Positions 38,817-48,844 of a DNA stretch of 64,000 bases are shown piece by piece; the first letter of the stretch is position 1, and each line of letters opens with the position of its first letter. The notes under the pieces were generated by a model. The model saw nothing but the letters and a program-made list of their open reading frames with translations. It had not been told where the DNA came from and did no database searches. Origin of the DNA: Candidatus Tabaqchalia intestinavium (GTDB lineage: Bacteria > Bacillota > Clostridia > Oscillospirales > CAJFTT01); NCBI GenBank assembly GCA_904420005.1, contig CAJFTT010000021.1:22538-86537 (forward strand), given 5' to 3'. The position numbers and the translations under genes were made by a program.

Positions 38817-38834
38817 TCCCCGTTGCCTGCGGTT

Positions 38835-40214
38835 TCATTCCTGGATACCGGGAATCTTCGGGAGCGAATCAAAGCCTTTTTGCAGCTCTTCGTCCGAGGG
38901 GATATGGTCGACCATACGCTTCTCCAGATAAGCGGAATACGCCGTCATATCGAAATATCCCGTCCCCGTCAGGCCGAACAGGATGGTCTTGGCTTCGCCC
39001 GTCTCGCGGCAGCGCAGCGCCTCATCGATCGCGGTGCGGATGGCGTGCGCGGATTCCGGGGCCGGCAGGATGGTTTCCTGCTTGGCGAACAGCACCGCCG
39101 CCTCAAATACGCGCGTCTGCTCGACGGAAACGGCCTCCATATAGCCGTCGTGATACAGCTTCGACAGGACGGGAGACATGCCGTGATACCGCAGGCCGCC
39201 CGCGTGGTTGGGGGACGGCATGAAGCCGGAACCGAGGGTATACATCTTGGCCATCGGGGTGATCTTCGCGGTGTCGCAGAAATCATAGGCATAGCGGCCG
39301 CGCGTGAAGGACGGGCAGGACGCCGGCTCGACGGCGATGATGCGGGGATCGGCTTTGCCGGTGAGCTTGTCGCGCATGAAGGGAGCGATAAGGCCGCCGA
39401 GGTTGGAGCCGCCGCCCGCGCAGCCGATGATGATGTCGGGGTATTCGTCGATCATTTCCATCGCGGTCATGGATTCCAGGCCGATTACCGACTGGTGCAG
39501 CAGGACCTGGTTGAGCACCGAGCCGAGCACGTAGCGGCAGCCCGGCGTCGTGACGGCCTTCTCCACCGCTTCCGAAATCGCGCAGCCCAGGCTGCCGCCC
39601 GTCTCGGGATTCTCCGCGAGGATCTTGCGGCCGGCTTCGGTGGTGTTGCTGGGGCTGGGAATGACGTCGGCGCCGAACGTCTGGATCACCGCCTTGCGGA
39701 AGGGCTTCTGCTCGTAGGAAACCTTCACCATATACACCGTCAGCGGCAGGCCGAAGAAGGAGCAGGCCTCCGCCAGCGCGGTGCCCCACTGTCCGGCGCC
39801 CGTTTCCGTCGTCAGGCTGGTCAGGCCCTGCTCCTTGGCGTAATAGGCCTGCGCCACGGCGGAGTTGAGCTTATGGCTGCCGGAAGTATTGTTGCCCTCG
39901 AACTTGTAATAGATCTTCGCCGGGGTATCCAGCGCCTTCTCGAGATTATAGGCCCGGATGAGCGGCGACGGACGGTACATTTTGTAAAATTCCAGTATTT
40001 CCTCGGGAATGTCGACAAAGCGCGTCTCGTTGTCCATCTCCTGATGCGCCAGCTTCTCGCAGAAAACGGGATACAGATCCGCTTCCACCGCCGGCTTGCC
40101 CGTGGCGGGATTGATCATCGGATCGGGCAGCTGCTTCATGTCGGCGCGCAGGTTGTACCATTGCCGCGGAATCTGGTCTTCGGTGAGGTAAATTCTGTGG
40201 GGAATGTTTTTCAT
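38835..40214 (-). CDS. TrpB2-type (stand-alone) tryptophan synthase beta subunit
   Basis: GRPSPL-equivalent YRPSPLIRAYNLEKALDTPAKIYYKFEGNNTSGSHKLNSAVAQAYYAKEQG, TETGAGQWG, GCAGGGSNLGG; no trpA nearby. Confidence 0.93.
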   Translation of the reverse strand: MKNIPHRIYLTEDQIPRQWYNLRADMKQLPDPMINPATGKPAVEADLYPVFCEKLAHQEMDNETRFVDIPEEILEFYKMYRPSPLIRAYNLEKALDTPAKIYYKFEGNNTSGSHKLNSAVAQAYYAKEQGLTSLTTETGAGQWGTALAEACSFFGLPLTVYMVKVSYEQKPFRKAVIQTFGADVIPSPSNTTEAGRKILAENPETGGSLGCAISEAVEKAVTTPGCRYVLGSVLNQVLLHQSVIGLESMTAMEMIDEYPDIIIGCAGGGSNLGGLIAPFMRDKLTGKADPRIIAVEPASCPSFTRGRYAYDFCDTAKITPMAKMYTLGSGFMPSPNHAGGLRYHGMSPVLSKLYHDGYMEAVSVEQTRVFEAAVLFAKQETILPAPESAHAIRTAIDEALRCRETGEAKTILFGLTGTGYFDMTAYSAYLEKRMVDHIPSDEELQKGFDSLPKIPGIQE

Positions 40215-40334
40215 GGGGATCCGCCTCTCTTTTTTGAAATTTTATCGCCAATTCCCGCAGCAAACGGAAATCTTTGAACGCCCTGCCCGCGCGCGGCCGT
40301 CGTGGATTTCGCAGCGCTTCGCCAAAAACAAAAA

Positions 40335-40630
40335 AGCCCTTGTCTCAGTTTCCACTGGGACAAGGGCTGTCGTTCAGCTCCTGCGGTACCACCCAAATTG
40401 ACGCGCCCCTTTCCGGACGCATCCGCTCCGCTCCGCGCACCATCATGCGCGCTTCCTTGGTAACGGGTGAAGCTCCCGTCGGGCACTACTGCGCATTCCT
40501 GCGGTTCGTCCCGCCCTCCTGAGTCCATTCAGCCGCCCCGCCCCGCTGCCTCGCACCAACCGGCAGTTCTCTGAACCGGGCAAACAGGAAGCTTACTCTT
40601 CTCAGTCATCGGTTTTGTTTGATTGGGCTT
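40335..40630 (-). ncRNA. T-box leader with UGG (Trp) specifier
   Basis: GGGTGGTACCGC (40383-40394), terminator AGCCCTTGTCCCAG...CTGAGACAAGGGCT + T6, specifier context GCTGAATGGACTC (TGG at 40525-40527). Confidence 0.92.
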
Positions 40631-40659
40631 ATTATAACGTCGTTTTCGCCCCTTGTCAA
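40631..40659 (-). promoter_or_regulatory. Promoter of the trpB2 T-box transcript
   Basis: TTGACA-17-TATAAT. Confidence 0.9.
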
Positions 40660-40676
40660 GAGTTTATTTTCAAAAA

Positions 40677-41630
40677 TCAAAACCACTTATTTTTGCGGAA
40701 GAGGAACACGCACAGCCCGACGGTCAGCACGCTGACCGCGATCACCAGCGGATACCCCCAGGGGCTCTGGTATTCCGGCATGTTGAAATTCATGCCGTAC
40801 CAGCCCGCAATGAGCGAAAGCGGCAGGAAAATGGCCGTCAGCACAGTAAAGACCTTCATGGTCTTGTTCAGGCTGATGTCCACCTGGGACTGGTAGGCTT
40901 CGCGGATCTGGGTGACGTATTCCGTCTGGGCCGAGACGCTTGCCAGCAGCCGGGAGGCGCGGCTTTTCTCGATTTTCAGCAGCTTTGCAGCACGCGTGTC
41001 CAGCAGCTTGTTTTCGTTGAGCAGCAGATATTCCATCGTCTCGATCAGCTGCGTATAATACCGCGAAAGATGCATCAGACGGCGGCGCAGCATGATAATA
41101 CGCCGGACGTAATCCCCGCGCTGCCGCTCGACGATGATCTCCCGCTCCAGCTGCATGATGCGCTCTTCCTGCCGCTCCAGCGCAGCACGGTCGCCGTCGA
41201 GAATCTGCTCAAACAGCCGGGCAAGAATCCTGCCAAAGCTCTCCGCCGGCGCGTCCGCCTGCCGGCAGAGGCGCGTCTCGAGCGTGGCGCGGTAGGCTTC
41301 GTCGCCGCAGAAAAGAACCAAATCGTCCTCCATCAGGAAAATATGCAGCACGCTACCGGAGTCCTCGGCCGCCACGGGGCCGTCCGCCACGCGCACGCAC
41401 AGCATATCCAGCCCCTCATGGCTCTCGAATCTTGGATACGGATTCTCCAGCGCGCGCTGCAGCAGGGTTTCCGGGATCCCTGTCTCCACTGCCGGATCCG
41501 GCGCTCCGCCCTTCGCAGGCCGATCTGCCGGCGCGCCCAGCAGCCAGAGCGTTTTTTCCCCCGGCACGTGCGGCGCATTCTCCGGCACGGCGGCGAGGCC
41601 CGCCGTGTCCAGTCGATACCGCATTTGCAT
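40677..41630 (-). CDS. CorA-family Mg2+/divalent cation transporter
   Basis: C-terminal two TMs with YGMNFNMPE (GMN motif); helical cytoplasmic domain. Confidence 0.93.
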   Translation of the reverse strand: MQMRYRLDTAGLAAVPENAPHVPGEKTLWLLGAPADRPAKGGAPDPAVETGIPETLLQRALENPYPRFESHEGLDMLCVRVADGPVAAEDSGSVLHIFLMEDDLVLFCGDEAYRATLETRLCRQADAPAESFGRILARLFEQILDGDRAALERQEERIMQLEREIIVERQRGDYVRRIIMLRRRLMHLSRYYTQLIETMEYLLLNENKLLDTRAAKLLKIEKSRASRLLASVSAQTEYVTQIREAYQSQVDISLNKTMKVFTVLTAIFLPLSLIAGWYGMNFNMPEYQSPWGYPLVIAVSVLTVGLCVFLFRKNKWF

Positions 41631-41975
41631 CCACCTCCATCCGCTTCCTGCCCCGATCGGGCGCAGTTGTGCTTCAAACTGTCCGGAAAGGCCATGGACA
41701 TCCGGAACGGATCCGCGATCTTTCCTTTTCTCTTATCGTACCGCTTGGAAAAAGAAATTGCAAGCCGCCAGGCGAATATTTTTGCAGCGTCCGCACCTCG
41801 CGGTTCCCCCGCCCGCGTTCTCCCTTTGCGCCGGCTGAACCGGCGCAAAGGGCCTGCCGCCCGTTTCCCGGCGGCAGGCCCTTTGTCGTGTTTTTATGCA
41901 TCCGGCCGTCGATTTTCCCGCATCGGCTTGCACGCGCGGCCGGGCGCGTGGTACGATAGCGGCGCAGCCCGCTTT

Positions 41976-43352
41976 TCAGTTGGAGCGCAGCTGCAGCGTC
42001 ACCTGCTCGCCTGTGTTGGTCTTGCAGGTTTTCTCCGTTTCCTCGCCCTTGGCGGAGATGGTGACGTCGAACGTGCAGCTGCCGATCGGCAGGCCGGAAA
42101 TATGCGCTTCCGTCACGCCCTGCGGCAGGCGCGGACGGAACGTGACCTCGCCGTCCTCCACCTTCGCGCCGAGAATGCAGTAGTAGATCAGCGACAGATA
42201 CGCCGTGGCGCTCCAGGTTTGGTGCGTGCAGGAGCCCCACTCTCCGATGTGCCCGTCGGCATATTCCTGCAGGCCGCCGTAAGGCTTGCCCGTTTCGGGA
42301 TGGTAGATCTCATGGAATTCCCCGTTCTCCACAGCGCGCTCTGCCAGCAGGCGCAGCTCCTTCTCGTATTTGTCCTCGAAGCCCGTCTCGAAGGCCGCGC
42401 GGGCGAAGAAGCCCTGCACATGCGGCCAGATCAGGCCCGCATGCCGGCCGTAATTGCCCAGGCGGGTATACCGCTCAAAGCAGGGCCAGACGCAGGCGAC
42501 GCCGCCCTCGGTGACCTGTGCGTTCTCCATGACGCGGCGCGCGCGGCCCGCGTCGGCCACGCCGAACAGGATCGCATAAGCGATCCCCATCCCTTCCTGG
42601 AAGTCGCATTCCTCCGCCATATAATCATAGCTGCCGATCTCTTCATTCCAGAAGCGGTCGTTGATGGCCTTTCTGAGCGCTTCGCCCTTCTTGCGGAAGC
42701 TGCCGCCGTCCATGCCCATCGCCTCGCACAGCTCGGCGCATACGACATACGCGCGATAATAGCAGCAGTTGGTCGACAGGGTGAACATCGGCACGCCGTG
42801 CCCCTTTTTCGGCACCATGCGGCGGTTCTCCCGGCGGGTGGGCCAGTTGGCGATGCCGGAATGGTTGGTGTTGGCGTATTTGTCCGGATAAGCCGAGACG
42901 CCGTCGCCATAGACCGCCGCGCCGCGGAACAGGCCGCGCTCCTTGTCAAATTCCTCGTCCTCGAGCAGCGCCAGCGTGTTGGCGATGGCCTCGCGCGCCG
43001 TCGAACGGAACGCCACGTCGCCCGTCACTTTGAGGTACTGGTCCGCGCCCTGCGCCCACAGGATGCAGTCCCAATATTCCCCGCCGATGCGCACCTTGCC
43101 GTCCGCGCCCTTTTCCAGAACCGAGCAGAGCGTATCCTTGGCCACCGTGCGGTCGCCCAGCGCCACTGCGTTCCAGACGTTGATGGCCGTGTCGCGCGTC
43201 CACGGCGTGTCGTAAAACGCGCCCGCCATCAGGCAGGGGCGCTCTTCTTCCAGCAGGCCCGCCTTATAGGGCTTGACGTTGCCGTTGACATCCTGCATCG
43301 CGATGGCAAACGCCTTCGTGAGGGTCTCGTCGTTACAGGTGAATTGAATCAT
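41976..43352 (-). CDS. (alpha/alpha)6-barrel glycoside hydrolase (amylo-alpha-1,6-glucosidase/MGH1-like)
   Basis: PWTRDTAINVWNAVALGDR, GEYWDCILWAQGADQYLKVTGD, GLIWPHVQGFFARAA. Confidence 0.75.
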   Translation of the reverse strand: MIQFTCNDETLTKAFAIAMQDVNGNVKPYKAGLLEEERPCLMAGAFYDTPWTRDTAINVWNAVALGDRTVAKDTLCSVLEKGADGKVRIGGEYWDCILWAQGADQYLKVTGDVAFRSTAREAIANTLALLEDEEFDKERGLFRGAAVYGDGVSAYPDKYANTNHSGIANWPTRRENRRMVPKKGHGVPMFTLSTNCCYYRAYVVCAELCEAMGMDGGSFRKKGEALRKAINDRFWNEEIGSYDYMAEECDFQEGMGIAYAILFGVADAGRARRVMENAQVTEGGVACVWPCFERYTRLGNYGRHAGLIWPHVQGFFARAAFETGFEDKYEKELRLLAERAVENGEFHEIYHPETGKPYGGLQEYADGHIGEWGSCTHQTWSATAYLSLIYYCILGAKVEDGEVTFRPRLPQGVTEAHISGLPIGSCTFDVTISAKGEETEKTCKTNTGEQVTLQLRSN

Positions 43353-43636
43353 GGTTTTGCCTCCTCATTCCCACGCGCGCCGCGTTTTTCTGCACGCGCT
43401 GCATTTGTTCCTATCATAGCATACCTCGCCGCAAAACGAAATAGTTTCTTTGAATTTTTAACGACATATCCAAATTTCCATTGCTATAAATCGATTGCCA
43501 GATCGGTCAAGCCTCTTTCCGAGAACAATGTGCCGATCCTTTGTTTGCAAAAAATTCGCCAAAATCGCTAACGCTTCCAAAAATTCCGCGACTATACAGT
43601 CGAGACATGCATGTTCCAACAGAAAGAAGGGGCCCC

Positions 43637-45265
43637 ATGAACGACATGATCCGGCGGCTGGAAGAGCCGGCGTTCCTCGACGCGCTGTACCGCTACGCCT
43701 ATCGGCGCTGCAACACTTCCTTTGAAGCCGAGGACCTGTGTTCGGAAATCACGCTGCGCCTTCTCCGGGCGCTGCGGCGCGGCGCCGAGGTCCGCAATTT
43801 CGAGGCGTTCGCGCGGACAGTGGCGCATCGAACCTACGCGGATTTCTGCGCGCGGCGTAAGCGCGACCGGGATGCGCTGCTGCCTGACGGGGATGCACCC
43901 GGCACGGCCGCCGCGCCCGATCCCATTGACGCGCTGGTCGACGCGGACGCCGACGCTGCCCTGCTCCGGCGCATCCTGCGCGAGATTTCCTTCCTGTCCC
44001 GCATACACCGCGAAGTAATGGTGCTGTACTACCTGGAGGAAAAAAGCGCAGCCGACATCGCCCGGACGCTGCATATCTCGGAAGCAGCCGTCCGGCAGCG
44101 CCTGTTCTCCGCCCGCAATATCATCAAGAAAGAGGTGCAAACCATGGAAAAAACCGTATCGCTGCAGCCTATTATCCTGGAATTCATCGGCACAGGCCAG
44201 CCGCTGGGCAACGACCCGTCGGAAAAGGTCGAACGCGCTCTGTCGAAAAATCTCCTTTATCTCTGCCGGCGGGAAGCCCGCAGCGCAAAAGAGCTCTCCG
44301 AGCAGCTGCAGATTCCCATGCCATACATAGAAGAAGAAATCGAGATCCAGCTGCACGGGTGCAACGGAACTTACGGCACGCTCGCAGACGCGGGAAACGG
44401 CAAATATATCGCCAATATCCTGCTGCCAACACCGCAGGAGTATCAGCAGGCCATCGCCGCCTATACCCGGCAGCTGCCCGACCTCTGCGCCGCGCTGCAA
44501 GATACCGTGGAACGCAACCGCCAAAGAATCCTTTCCTTCCCATACCGCAGCAGGCAAGACAACCTGTCGCTCCCACTCTGGCTGCTTATACACGCCGCCT
44601 CGCACACCGTCGTGCATGCGGTCCGGCAGCGCCTGCAGGAAGCGCATTTCCCCTGCGTGACGATTCCCCGCCGGGCCTTTTCCGTCGTCGGCCTGACAGG
44701 GCAGCCCGCGCTGGATTTGGCCCGGCAATGTTACGGCATGGACGGCATCGAAGCCGACGCGGTGGCGGGGTTCCGGCACGTCAGCGTCTCGAACCTATAC
44801 AGCGACCGGCTGGAAGCGCACTTCCACTGCGACCATAACCTCGCGACCGATCCCCTGCTGCTTCTGACGCTGCGCAGCCTTGATGGGCTGGAGGCTGCAT
44901 CGCTGGACGGGGAAGGAAAGGAAATCGCCGCCAAGGCCATCGCGTGCGGATATTTGCAAAAGCGCGGCGACCGTCTCCTGCCGAAAATCGTGGTCCTCGA
45001 CGCGGCGCAGATCGAAGATTTCTATGGTCTGCTGACGGACTGGCTGCCAGACGCCGCCGTGAAGGCCATCGCGGCCGAGCTGGCCGATATCATCCGCAAG
45101 GTCGTTCCCCGTCACCTGCTGGGCGACTATGCAATTTTCAACCAGCTGATCGCTTCCGTACGCTTCACCCATGACCTGCTGGAAGCCTGCATCGAGACGG
45201 GGCTGCTTGCGCCGCCCACGCAGCCGCTCTCCGCGGCGGGTGTGCTGATGACGGTCACGCGGTAA
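43637..45265 (+). CDS. Sigma-70 (ECF) family factor with ~350-aa C-terminal extension
   Basis: N-term DALYRYAYRRCNTSFEAEDLCSEITLRLLRAL...; sigma4 HREVMVLYYLEEKSAADIARTLHISEAAVRQRLFSARNIIKKE; long unknown C-terminal domain. Confidence 0.85.
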   Translation: MNDMIRRLEEPAFLDALYRYAYRRCNTSFEAEDLCSEITLRLLRALRRGAEVRNFEAFARTVAHRTYADFCARRKRDRDALLPDGDAPGTAAAPDPIDALVDADADAALLRRILREISFLSRIHREVMVLYYLEEKSAADIARTLHISEAAVRQRLFSARNIIKKEVQTMEKTVSLQPIILEFIGTGQPLGNDPSEKVERALSKNLLYLCRREARSAKELSEQLQIPMPYIEEEIEIQLHGCNGTYGTLADAGNGKYIANILLPTPQEYQQAIAAYTRQLPDLCAALQDTVERNRQRILSFPYRSRQDNLSLPLWLLIHAASHTVVHAVRQRLQEAHFPCVTIPRRAFSVVGLTGQPALDLARQCYGMDGIEADAVAGFRHVSVSNLYSDRLEAHFHCDHNLATDPLLLLTLRSLDGLEAASLDGEGKEIAAKAIACGYLQKRGDRLLPKIVVLDAAQIEDFYGLLTDWLPDAAVKAIAAELADIIRKVVPRHLLGDYAIFNQLIASVRFTHDLLEACIETGLLAPPTQPLSAAGVLMTVTR

Positions 45266-45394
45266 GCGTCCGATCCCACTGCAACAGCGGCGCGCCGCAT
45301 GTCGCATTCCCACCGCAACGGCGCCGGGCGAGAAACGGGCCGCCGCCCCCTGCGAGGCGTTTTCCCACTCGATCCTTCCGCGCTGATCGCTTAT

Positions 45395-45442
45395 AAAAGC
45401 CGGGAGCTGATCCTTTGCAAAGGACCGGCTCCCGGCTCTTTT
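45395..45442 (+). terminator. Terminator of the sigma-factor gene
   Basis: AGCCGGGAGC...GCTCCCGGCT then CTTTT. Confidence 0.85.
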
Positions 45443-45695
45443 GATTGGCGCCATCGGCAAACCGATTTTTCTTTTATGCGTTCACCAGGGCGGATTTTAC
45501 TCTTCGCGCACGGAAACGCTTTTCCCCAGAAAGCAGGGCCCGTTTCCGTCATGGACAGCGGCGCCGATTCCCTGGCCGCACGGGAACCCCCTCCTTTTCG
45601 CGCGGTCGGGCCTCTCCCCCGCTTTGCCTTTCTCCCTGCGATGTCTTCCCCAAGCAGCAAATTTGTACCATTGAGCAGGGAAATCACGTTTCCTT

Positions 45696-48191
45696 TCAAT
45701 TGACCGACGTATTTGTTATCGCCTCTATCGCCGCCCCTTCTTCCGCCACCCCATAATACTGCCCATCCAGGTAAAGCAAGGCGACTTTGTTCAAATACGG
45801 GTGGGTCCCGCTGATATAAGACGGAAGTCCCATTTGGCGTGTAAACAAACATTTGTGCAGCAGCTTCGTGTGATTTGTATTGACATACAGCAGACTTTTG
45901 CGCGGGTTGCATGGATTGGCAATAATCTGCATAATGACGTATTGGCATGCGCGATACTGTCCTTGATAAGAAAATCCTCGCGCATCCATTCGGATCGGCA
46001 GGCTGGCACGTATCCCCACCTCGTCGCGCATCGCATTATTATCCACCAAAACGATATTATGCGTGCGCCACGGCGCCTGCTCATATGGCACCATCGGATA
46101 GGCCACCTCCACATCGGGAAACGTGGCGCCTGTTTTGGGATTGGCTAATGCTTCCATCGTTTGGACAACAGCGGGATCTTTCTCCTGCGGAATCACAAAG
46201 GCAATCCCGTCCGCATAGATCTCCGTCAGCCCGCCGCCCTTGTGGGAAAGCGGCGCAGCGGACGGCGCCTCGCATTGACAAAGCCTCCCAGAACGATATG
46301 CAAAATGCACGCAATCTGGCGCATCAGCGCGCAAAAAGAAGCGTTTCCCGTTGAGGACGATCGTCATTGCCTTCCCCCGAAGATGCGGCGGACGCGTGAT
46401 GGAAATTCCCGTCGCGTGGCGCATTTGCACCATGATTGTATCCGCTTGCACCTTTGCATGCACATCGGCAGCAAGCGTTCCCTTTCGAATGCCATGCAGC
46501 GTCACCCAATAAGCGCGCCGGTACCGTTCGTTATCGCAGGAAAAAAACACTTCCTGCGGATATTCTTCTCTCCGGCATGCCAGCAACTGTCGAAGAAGGT
46601 CCTTTTTGTAAATATACTTCTCCATATAAACATGTCCAACATGCCGCAAACCGACGGCGTGATAGCGGGATTGTCCTTGCGCATCCCAGCCAAGCTCCCT
46701 CTTGCGCAAAGGTCGGCTTTCCAGATAGGACACTACATGAAACACAAAAACATTATGCAAATTCCGCACGGACGAGTAACGCGCCTCTCCCGAAACGCAA
46801 AACACGCCGGCAAACAGATGCGGCATCTTCTGCGCCAAGGTCAGCGCCGTATAAGCGCCGTGACAATAGCCCGCGAGATAAACCCGATCTTCATCCACGC
46901 TGTAGCGCGACTTGAGCTGTGAAAAGATATCCAGAAAGCTGGCAATCGAGATCGTCGACCCGGTCGTCATCCCCCGCAGCGGGAGCAGCACAAACAGCAC
47001 CGGTTCCTCTTTGTAACGAACAAAGTTTTCCAAATAGGGACAAAAGGTTCCCATATAGGCAAGCAAAACCACCGGATATTTCTTGCCGGGATCATACCCC
47101 TCGGGCACGGCGACCAGCAACGGAAACACCGCACCGTCAATGTTAGAAAAAAATATAGATTGACGGACGCCAGTTCCGACCGGCAATCCAATATAATCCG
47201 TCATCTTCTCCAAAGAAAACAAATCCAAAAGCTTCTGAATCTTGTCAATCCGAAACAGAATCATGATCGTCTCATCCTGCATTTCCGCAATCAGGCGATC
47301 GATTTCTTCCACTTCGCCAGCCCCCAGCTGCGCAAGCTGTTCGGATCTTTCCTCTCTCTGCGCACGAATCCAATCCATGTACGGTTGCAGACAATCAAAT
47401 ATGCCTAAAACATACTGCTTTCTATATGTGTGCTCCCCGCTTTGCAAGCAAACCTCCACATCCACATGGATCCGATGCGGAAACGCCGCGCGCCACTGCG
47501 CAACGGAAAAAATCAGCGGCGTTTTCAAACGGCCGGCCAACTGCGCAAGCGGTTGACCGCCGCAGGAAAAGCGCAGCATGCACGTCGGCTCCTCCTCGGC
47601 CAATTTCTCATCCAAGCAGAAAATCCAAAACCCGCGCTCGTCTTTCTGCAAAATTTCTTCCTGGATCGGAAGAATCAGAAGTTTGTTGTCATAATACAAA
47701 TTTTCAAACGCGACTGCATCTTCTCCCTGTGCAGTCGCCTCTTTCTTGGCCACGACCTGCAACGTATAAAGATTTCCCTGTTGCATGCGAGAGGACTCAA
47801 GCACGATCTGGTTCCATCCGCGCTGCATTCTGACCGTTACGCGGTTATCAAAATCGCCATCCACGAGAAATACCAATCTGCCGTTCACCCATAGCTTTTT
47901 GGAAGGTCCCGTGAAGCGAAGATCCAACGAAACATAGGGCTGCTCCGTGAAAACTTCAAACACATGGGCGACATGATGGTCCCAAAACGGCGAAATCCGC
48001 GGATCTTGTGTGTCCCCGATCGGATCATAAACAATTGGATCTTCCGTCCTGCATTGTGCAGCCTGCAACGCGCTTTGCAACTGCGCCGGCATGCTAAACG
48101 CCTCTCGGACATATGGTATCTCCGCCAAGTCCACAACCGTTAGATGGTCCAAGCAGATATTCTCCCGAACATACCGATATTTTGCAAACAT
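45696..48191 (-). CDS. Large alpha/beta-hydrolase (S9/esterase-like) with GYCHG nucleophile elbow
   Basis: GAVFPLLVAVPEGYDPGKKYPVVLLAYMG...DEDRVYLAGYCHGAYTALTLAQKMPHLFAGVFCVSG. Confidence 0.75.
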   Translation of the reverse strand: MFAKYRYVRENICLDHLTVVDLAEIPYVREAFSMPAQLQSALQAAQCRTEDPIVYDPIGDTQDPRISPFWDHHVAHVFEVFTEQPYVSLDLRFTGPSKKLWVNGRLVFLVDGDFDNRVTVRMQRGWNQIVLESSRMQQGNLYTLQVVAKKEATAQGEDAVAFENLYYDNKLLILPIQEEILQKDERGFWIFCLDEKLAEEEPTCMLRFSCGGQPLAQLAGRLKTPLIFSVAQWRAAFPHRIHVDVEVCLQSGEHTYRKQYVLGIFDCLQPYMDWIRAQREERSEQLAQLGAGEVEEIDRLIAEMQDETIMILFRIDKIQKLLDLFSLEKMTDYIGLPVGTGVRQSIFFSNIDGAVFPLLVAVPEGYDPGKKYPVVLLAYMGTFCPYLENFVRYKEEPVLFVLLPLRGMTTGSTISIASFLDIFSQLKSRYSVDEDRVYLAGYCHGAYTALTLAQKMPHLFAGVFCVSGEARYSSVRNLHNVFVFHVVSYLESRPLRKRELGWDAQGQSRYHAVGLRHVGHVYMEKYIYKKDLLRQLLACRREEYPQEVFFSCDNERYRRAYWVTLHGIRKGTLAADVHAKVQADTIMVQMRHATGISITRPPHLRGKAMTIVLNGKRFFLRADAPDCVHFAYRSGRLCQCEAPSAAPLSHKGGGLTEIYADGIAFVIPQEKDPAVVQTMEALANPKTGATFPDVEVAYPMVPYEQAPWRTHNIVLVDNNAMRDEVGIRASLPIRMDARGFSYQGQYRACQYVIMQIIANPCNPRKSLLYVNTNHTKLLHKCLFTRQMGLPSYISGTHPYLNKVALLYLDGQYYGVAEEGAAIEAITNTSVN

Positions 48192-48844
48192 ACGAGCCCC
48201 CCTTTTGCACCTTGTAAAGTAATCGTCCAAGAATCCACTCGGCCAGCAACGTGAACCACGGTTTTCGCGGCCAGGCAGGCAGCCGGCTGCGTTCTCCTCG
48301 CCTCCGGGCACGGGCCGGCCCTGTCCGTTTTGCCAGCCGCCTTCCCCTCGAAAAAACTGTGCCGATCTTGCGTCAGCCATTCCCAACGTCCGTTTCCTGC
48401 CGAAAGAACGCCACCTGCCGGCGAAAAAGGCCGGAGGCGCGCGGGCCGCAGCGCGACGGTAGGCTGACACACCTGCCCAGCGCGGCAACGCATCCGCCTA
48501 GCGCGAGAGCGCGTCCACGTCTGCTTCGGCTGCCGCTGGACCCGTCGTCCTTTCCCCGCCGAGGGGAATTTCTTATATTATACATTAAATTTCATAAAAG
48601 TATATAAATTTTTATAATATTTTTATAAAACGATCAAATACATAGGAATTATATCCGAATTAGAATGGTTTTTATCTGGAAAATCATACAGGCCTCTTGC
48701 CCGCCGTGGAAAGCGGGCCCAGCCAGGCGTCCACCCGGCCAATGCGGGAACAAGTCCCTTGCCCGCTGTGAAACGCATCCGTCGGCAATGCCAGCCTATC
48801 ACCTTTTCCGGTGTACAAGCGTACATTGGAGTGGAGGTGAGGAA

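Noticed and set aside
41824-41885. Overlapping GC-rich hairpins upstream of corA as a Mg sensor
   Set aside because: Best explained as a terminator region of the upstream glycosidase; no M-box-like blocks and no clear promoter before them
40653-43571. 972-aa plus-strand ORF
   Set aside because: Spans antisense of corA and the glycosidase plus the intergenic gap; shadow ORF
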